Source: JAKZSU01 sp047517485 (lineage in GTDB: Bacteria > Pseudomonadota > Alphaproteobacteria > UBA7887). From it: 25,827 nucleotides of DNA. Below the pieces are notes generated by a model, which saw nothing but the letters and a program-made list of their open reading frames with translations, had not been told where the DNA came from and made no database searches. Every line of letters begins with the position of its first letter. Position 1 is the first letter of the stretch. A program made the translations under genes and the position numbers. This document shows, piece after piece, positions 21,942 through 25,827 of this stretch. The stretch spans positions 1 through 25,827 of the forward strand of contig JAKZSU010000128.1 of NCBI GenBank assembly GCA_047517485.1, read 5' to 3'.

Positions 21942-23990
21942 ATGTCGGAAAATCTGTTATCCGGTGAATCGAGCCCTTATCTGCTCCAGCACAAGGACAA
22001 TCCCGTCGCGTGGATGCCCTGGGGCGATGACGCGCTCGCCCGGGCGCGCGCGGAAAACAAACTCATTCTGCTTTCGATCGGTTATGCCGCCTGTCACTGG
22101 TGCCATGTGATGGCGCATGAAAGCTTCGAGAATCCCGAGATCGCCGCGACGATGAACGACGGATTCATCAATATCAAAGTCGATCGCGAAGAGCGCCCCG
22201 ATCTCGATACGATCTATCAGCATGCCTTGGCGTTGCTCGGCGAACACGGTGGTTGGCCGCTGACCATGTTCCTTACGCCCGACGGCGAGCCGTTTTGGGG
22301 CGGGACGTATTTCCCGCCGGAACCGCGCTATGGCCGCCCTGGATTTTCGCAAGTCCTCGCCTCGATCGGCGCGATATACGCCGACACGCCGGATCGCGTG
22401 CGGAGCAATGTCGATTCCATTCGCGACGGACTCGCGCGCCTGTCGCGGTCGAATCCCGGCGGCGCTATCAACATGGCGAAACTCGACGAGGCGGCGCGAC
22501 GGATACTCGGTCACGTCGATCTCGATCTCGGAGGCTTGAGCGGCGCGCCGAAGTTTCCCCAAGCGTCATTGTTCGAGTTTATCTGGCGCGCCTACTTGCG
22601 CAGCGGCTATCAGGCCCTGGCGCGCGCCGTCACCGTGACCTGCGAGCGCATGTGCCAGGGCGGGATCTACGATCCTCTGGGCGGCGGGTTCTCTCGCTAT
22701 TCCACCGATCCGCTGTGGCTGGCGCCGCATTTCGAAAAGATGCTCTACGACAACGCTCTACTGATCGACCTTTTGACCTTGGTTTGGCGCCGCACGCGAA
22801 TGCCGCTGTTCGCCGACCGGGTCGAAGAAACCGTCGATTGGGTGATGCGGGAAATGGTCGCCGACGGCGGCGGCTTTGCCTCGAGCCTCGACGCCGACAG
22901 CGAAGGCGTGGAGGGCCGGTTCTACGTTTGGACCGAGTCCGAGATCGAAGACGTTCTCGGGGACGACGCACGGCTATTCAAGGCCGCCTACGATGTATCC
23001 GCGGGGGGCAATTGGGAGGGGCATAATATTCTCAATCGGCTCCGCGTGCCCCGTCTCGCGTCCGAACACGAGGAGGCCCAACTCGGCGGGTTGCGCGCCC
23101 GTTTGCTCGCCCGGCGCGGCACCCGAACTCGGCCCGGTTGGGACGACAAGGTCCTCGCCGATTGGAATGGCCTGATGATCGTCGCCTTGATGGCCGCCGG
23201 AACGGTGTTCGGCCGCGACGATTGGATCGAGGCCGCGCGGCGGGCATACCGGTTTGTTGTCGACCATATGCAGGTTGGCGGCCGACTTTCGCACAGCCAT
23301 CGCCTCGGCGCGGCTCGCAATGCCGGCGTGCTGGACGACTACGCGGCGATGGCCCGCGCTGCCCTGGCGTTCTACGAGCGGGTTGGCGACAGCCAATATC
23401 TCGACCAGGCCCGATCGTGGGTGGCCGTGCTCGACAGCCATTTTTGGGATGACGAAGACGGCGGATATTTCCTCACCGCCGACGATACCAGCCACCTGAT
23501 TGTCCGCACCAAGGCCGCCGCCGACAGCGCCGCGCCATCGGGTAACGGCATGATCCTGGAGGTGCTCGCGCGTCTCGCGCTGTATACCCGCGACCAGTCG
23601 TACAGAGACCGGGCCGACCAATTGGTTGGTGCATTGTCGGGTTATGTGGACAGCAACAGCTCCGCGGTTTCTACATTCATGAACAGTTTCGAACTGCTCG
23701 ATACAGCCGCGGAAATTGTTATAATTGGCGACCGCAACTCATTGGCAACACAAGAGTTTCTTAGTGTTTGCAGAGACTCCGGCATGGCGGTCCAGGTGAT
23801 AAGTGTGCTGGCCCCCGATGATACCCTCCCGAACGATCATCCGGGTTTTGGAAAACGTCAAATCGACGGCCGAACAACTGTTTACGTGTGTACAGGACAG
23901 ACCTGTTCGGCGCCAATCGACTCGCCCGAAGCGCTCGCCCAGCAGCTTCGCCCCGGACACCAGGACGCGCCGTGCGCGCCGCGCCCGTGA
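21942..23990 (+). CDS. YyaL/SPATA20-type protein (DUF255 thioredoxin-like plus six-hairpin glycosidase-like domain)
   Basis: 682 residues. The N-terminal domain (about 1-165) is the DUF255 thioredoxin-like module: NLLSGESSPYLLQHKDNPVAWMPW, the redox-type motif YAACHWCHVM with C51 and C54, FINIKVDREERPDLD, and GGWPLTMFLTPDGEPFWGGTYFPP. The remainder is an alpha/alpha-barrel resembling N-acylglucosamine 2-epimerase/glycosidase folds: YDPLGGGFSRYSTDPLWLAPHFEKMLYDNALL, FASSLDADSEGVEGRFYVWT, DDKVLADWNGLMI, and AAPSGNGMILEVLARLA. The family is very widespread (human SPATA20, Bacillus YyaL), but its biochemical role is not settled. No signal peptide is seen, so it is presumably cytoplasmic. The stop overlaps the GTG of the following alkyltransferase gene. 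The last 100 residues look less GC-biased than the rest by eye. Confidence 0.93.
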   Translation: MSENLLSGESSPYLLQHKDNPVAWMPWGDDALARARAENKLILLSIGYAACHWCHVMAHESFENPEIAATMNDGFINIKVDREERPDLDTIYQHALALLGEHGGWPLTMFLTPDGEPFWGGTYFPPEPRYGRPGFSQVLASIGAIYADTPDRVRSNVDSIRDGLARLSRSNPGGAINMAKLDEAARRILGHVDLDLGGLSGAPKFPQASLFEFIWRAYLRSGYQALARAVTVTCERMCQGGIYDPLGGGFSRYSTDPLWLAPHFEKMLYDNALLIDLLTLVWRRTRMPLFADRVEETVDWVMREMVADGGGFASSLDADSEGVEGRFYVWTESEIEDVLGDDARLFKAAYDVSAGGNWEGHNILNRLRVPRLASEHEEAQLGGLRARLLARRGTRTRPGWDDKVLADWNGLMIVALMAAGTVFGRDDWIEAARRAYRFVVDHMQVGGRLSHSHRLGAARNAGVLDDYAAMARAALAFYERVGDSQYLDQARSWVAVLDSHFWDDEDGGYFLTADDTSHLIVRTKAAADSAAPSGNGMILEVLARLALYTRDQSYRDRADQLVGALSGYVDSNSSAVSTFMNSFELLDTAAEIVIIGDRNSLATQEFLSVCRDSGMAVQVISVLAPDDTLPNDHPGFGKRQIDGRTTVYVCTGQTCSAPIDSPEALAQQLRPGHQDAPCAPRP

Positions 23991-24487
23991 CCTTGACCGT
24001 CGCCGCGTCGCAGGTCGCTTCCGTCGATAGCCCGGTTGGCCGCCTGTCGGTGACCGGGTCGCGCGACGCGGTCACCGCGGTGTCCTGGCAAGCGCCCGAC
24101 TCGATGGCGCCCGCCACCACCGGCTCGGCACCCGCCGTCGCCGCGCGCCAGCTCGCCGACTACTTCGCCGGAAACCGCACCACCTTCGACGTGCCGTTGG
24201 TGTTGGAGGGGTCGGACCACCAACAACGTGTTTGGGCCGCCCTGCTCGATATTCCCTTTGGCGACATCATCAGTTATGGCGAGCTCGCGCGGCGGGTCGC
24301 CAGTGCGCCGCGCGCGGTCGGCACCGCCTGCGGCCGCAACCCGATTGCGATCCTCGTGCCCTGTCATCGGGTGATCGCCGGCGACGGTCGTTTGACCGGC
24401 TACAGCGCCGGCACCGGCATCGAGACCAAGCGCCAGCTCTTGGCGCTCGAGGGGCAGCACGATTTGTTTGCGCCGCCGCCGCCGTGA
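23987..24487 (+). CDS. ogt: Methylated-DNA–[protein]-cysteine S-methyltransferase
   Basis: 166 residues. This suicide repair protein removes alkyl groups from O6-alkylguanine (and O4-alkylthymine) onto its active-site Cys. The conserved C-terminal domain is clear: QQRVWAALLDIPFGDIISYGELARRV (helix-turn-helix and Arg finger region), RAVGTACGRNPIAILVPCHRVI with the acceptor C126 in PCHR, and GRLTGYSAGTGIETKRQLLALEG. GTG at 23987 is chosen because it overlaps the upstream TGA (GTGA) and gives normal Ogt length. The longer frame from 23888 would overlap the YyaL gene by 100 bases and adds Arg-rich residues typical of a shadow frame. The N-terminal domain is short, and no Ada-type regulatory domain is present. 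The symbol ogt is by similarity. Confidence 0.92.
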   Translation: MTLTVAASQVASVDSPVGRLSVTGSRDAVTAVSWQAPDSMAPATTGSAPAVAARQLADYFAGNRTTFDVPLVLEGSDHQQRVWAALLDIPFGDIISYGELARRVASAPRAVGTACGRNPIAILVPCHRVIAGDGRLTGYSAGTGIETKRQLLALEGQHDLFAPPPP

Positions 24488-24592
24488 TAGAACCGGCGCC
24501 GGGCGGCGCTCATCGATTTATCCCGGTCTAGGACAATGAACCCGAGCACCGATCGTCCGGTCGGGACGCGAATTTAGAGAGGATTCAAGATC

Positions 24593-25570
24593 ATGCAGTG
24601 CAAAGCCATAGTAGCTCAGTCGACCGGCGGACCGGAAGTTCTCGCGTGGCGGGACGTCGATATCGGCGACCCGGGGGCCGGCGAGATCCGGATTCGCCAC
24701 GCCGCCGTCGGGCTCAACTTTATCGACGTTTACCATCGCACCGGACTGTACCCGGTCGAGCCACCGTTTACCCCGGGCCTCGAGGGCGCCGGCGTGGTCG
24801 AGGCGGTCGGCGAAGGCGTCACCACGATCGCGGTCGGCGATCGCGTGGCCTACGCGGCGGCGCCGATGGGGTCCTACGCCGAAGCCCGGCTGATGCCCGC
24901 CGCGGCGGTGGTGACGGTACCCGACGGCATCGCCGACGAGACGGCGGCGGCGATGATGCTCAAAGGCATGACCGCCGAATATCTCCTGCGCCGCACCTAC
25001 GAGGTCAAGGCGGGCGAGACCATCCTGTTCCACGCCGCGGCCGGCGGTGTCGGGCTGATCGCTTGCCAATGGGCGAAGGCGCTGGGCGCCACCGTCATCG
25101 GCACTGTCGGCAACGACGAAAAAGCCGACCTCGCCCGCGCGCATGGCTGCGACCACCCGATCGTCTATACCAGGGACAATTTCGTCGACCGGGTGCGCGA
25201 GATTACCGACGGCAAGGGCGTTCCCGTGGTTTACGACTCGGTCGGCAAGGATACCTTCGACGGCTCGCTCGACTGTCTCGCGCCGCGCGGTCTGCTGGCG
25301 AGTTTCGGCCAATCCTCGGGCGGTGTCGATGCCTTCAACCCCGGCGTCCTCGCCGCCAAGGGCTCGCTCTACCTGAGCCGCCCGACTTTGATGACCTACA
25401 ACGCCTCGCGCGCGGAACTCGTCGCCAGCGCCGGCGCGCTGTTCGATGTCGTCGCCTCCGGCAAGGTCAAGATCGAAATCAACAACCGCTACCCGCTCGC
25501 CGACGCCGAACAGGGGCATCGCGACCTGCAGGATCGCAAAACCACCGGCTCGACGATTTTCACGCTGTAA
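24593..25570 (+). CDS. NADPH:quinone oxidoreductase (zinc-free MDR family)
   Basis: 325 residues, the typical size of QOR (Qor/zeta-crystallin type). Its catalytic GroES-like domain begins MQCKAIVAQSTGGPEVL and has VGLNFIDVYHRTGLYP and PFTPGLEGAGVVEAVGEGV. The Rossmann domain has the nucleotide loop FHAAAGGVGLIACQWAKALGATVIGTV, then DSVGKDTFDGSLDCLAPRGLLASFGQSSG. No zinc-ligand Cys/His set is visible, as in this subfamily. It reduces quinones with NADPH by one or two electrons. The start at 24593 has GAGAGGA at 24577-24583. It lies 105 bp after the alkyltransferase gene and is followed by a hairpin and a terminator. Confidence 0.93.
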   Translation: MQCKAIVAQSTGGPEVLAWRDVDIGDPGAGEIRIRHAAVGLNFIDVYHRTGLYPVEPPFTPGLEGAGVVEAVGEGVTTIAVGDRVAYAAAPMGSYAEARLMPAAAVVTVPDGIADETAAAMMLKGMTAEYLLRRTYEVKAGETILFHAAAGGVGLIACQWAKALGATVIGTVGNDEKADLARAHGCDHPIVYTRDNFVDRVREITDGKGVPVVYDSVGKDTFDGSLDCLAPRGLLASFGQSSGGVDAFNPGVLAAKGSLYLSRPTLMTYNASRAELVASAGALFDVVASGKVKIEINNRYPLADAEQGHRDLQDRKTTGSTIFTL

Positions 25571-25601
25571 TACCAAGGGTGGTTAATAACGACCCTTGGT
25601 A
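25571..25601. repeat. Hairpin/short palindromic repeat right after the oxidoreductase
   Basis: TACCAAGGGT (25571-25580) is the exact reverse complement of ACCCTTGGTA (25592-25601), with an 11-base AT-rich loop. It starts at the base after the stop codon. No T-tract follows, so it may be an mRNA 3'-end stabiliser or a dispersed palindromic repeat rather than a terminator. Confidence 0.75.
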
Positions 25602-25618
25602 CTAGCGGGCCAAAACTC

Positions 25619-25653
25619 AAAACGCCCGACCCCAGACTGGGATCGGGTGTTTT
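25619..25653. terminator. Bidirectional intrinsic terminator
   Basis: AAAACGCCCGA (25619-25629) pairs with TCGGGTGTTTT (25643-25653) over 11 positions with one G-T wobble. The inner CCC...GGG adds further pairing, and the stem ends in T-runs on both strands. It lies between the convergent oxidoreductase and IS630 transposase genes and could serve both. Confidence 0.85.
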
Positions 25654-25665
25654 ATACCAGTGAGC

Positions 25666-25827
25666 CTATGAAATCACCTTCATGATCCATGGATAGGCGC
25701 AGAGGGTTCGCATACGATCCGGTTCTGCGATGAGGTCGATCCATGCTTGGCAACAGGCGTCGATGATGGCCTCGGTGTCGTCGAGGACGCGGAGCGATAG
25801 GAAGCGTTCGCGTAGGTAGAGCCAAAC
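25666..25827 (-). CDS. IS630-family transposase, C-terminal part, cut by window edge
   Basis: The minus strand is open from the window end to TAG at 25666-25668, giving 53 residues. The peptide runs VWLYLRERFLSLRVLDD, then AIIDACCQAWIDL, IAEPDRMRTLC and PWI near the end. This corresponds to the conserved tail of IS630/Tc1-mariner-type DDE transposases (W.F.R...LS.RVF.....I.DAC..AW..L..EP.R...I....W). The catalytic residues lie outside the window. The stop codon is 12 bp from the bidirectional terminator, so the element boundary must fall within that short stretch or inside the hairpin; IS630 elements insert at TA, and TATA occurs at 25653-25656. The exact end cannot be proven without the other terminus. 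Confidence 0.8.
   Translation of the reverse strand, partial: VWLYLRERFLSLRVLDDTEAIIDACCQAWIDLIAEPDRMRTLCAYPWIMKVIS

Noticed and set aside
23888..23986. N-terminal extension of the alkyltransferase gene
   Set aside because: It overlaps the YyaL-type coding sequence in a shifted frame, is Arg/Ala/Pro-rich and makes the protein longer than the family. The GTG at 23987 with stop overlap is a better start.
1..25827. CRISPR array, tRNA or rRNA gene, prophage, toxin-antitoxin or defence island
   Set aside because: I saw no regularly spaced repeats, no tRNA-like cloverleaf with CCA-type arms, no rRNA signature and no genes of those systems. I could not run tRNAscan or covariance searches.

Overview
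This GC-rich window reads as a piece of an alphaproteobacterial chromosome, most likely of the Rhodospirillales. The evidence is the gene order DUF3576 lipoprotein–leuS–lptE–holA converging on mnmE–mnmG–rsmG–parA–parB, the perfect TGTTTCACGTGAAACA parS sites, the Rhodospirillales-style GTP cyclohydrolase II with a degenerate N-terminal half, and an alphaproteobacterial-type porin. Species cannot be told from the sequence.

Layout. The left edge (2-220) is the 3' end of an IS1595-family transposase. It is followed directly by a TTHB210/DUF5602-like gene that seems to have lost its 5' end to that insertion (231-968). Next come an OmpR-type response regulator (minus) divergent from ribA (plus), a conserved hypothetical gene, and a YggS/PLPBP gene (minus) divergent from a ThiE/TenI-like gene. 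The ThiE-like gene starts a translationally coupled chain (ATGA overlaps) with two TPR-sulfotransferase genes. The first of these carries an in-frame TAA, and the second has a degraded PAPS-binding loop. A long leader then precedes a porin gene closed by a strong intrinsic terminator.

The centre is housekeeping. A plus-strand run (DUF3576 lipoprotein, leuS, lptE, holA) meets a minus-strand run in which a thioredoxin-like [2Fe-2S] ferredoxin, mnmE, mnmG, rsmG, parA and parB lie almost end to end. Two parS palindromes sit in this run: one inside rsmG codons and one between mnmE and mnmG. The second lies 2 bp from a perfect 50-bp palindrome. This arrangement usually lies near the chromosome origin, but no dnaA gene or recognisable origin is visible here. 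ParA, ParB and parS act in chromosome segregation; MnmE and MnmG modify the tRNA wobble uridine; RsmG methylates 16S rRNA.

The right part holds a YyaL/SPATA20-like thioredoxin-fold protein coupled to an O6-alkylguanine-DNA alkyltransferase, then a quinone oxidoreductase, a hairpin, a bidirectional terminator, and the 3' end of an IS630-family transposase on the minus strand at the right edge. Both ends of the window are therefore insertion-sequence genes.

I found no rRNA, tRNA, CRISPR array, phage or defence island. The observations most worth following are the interrupted and degenerate TPR-sulfotransferase pair and the parS-plus-palindrome block.
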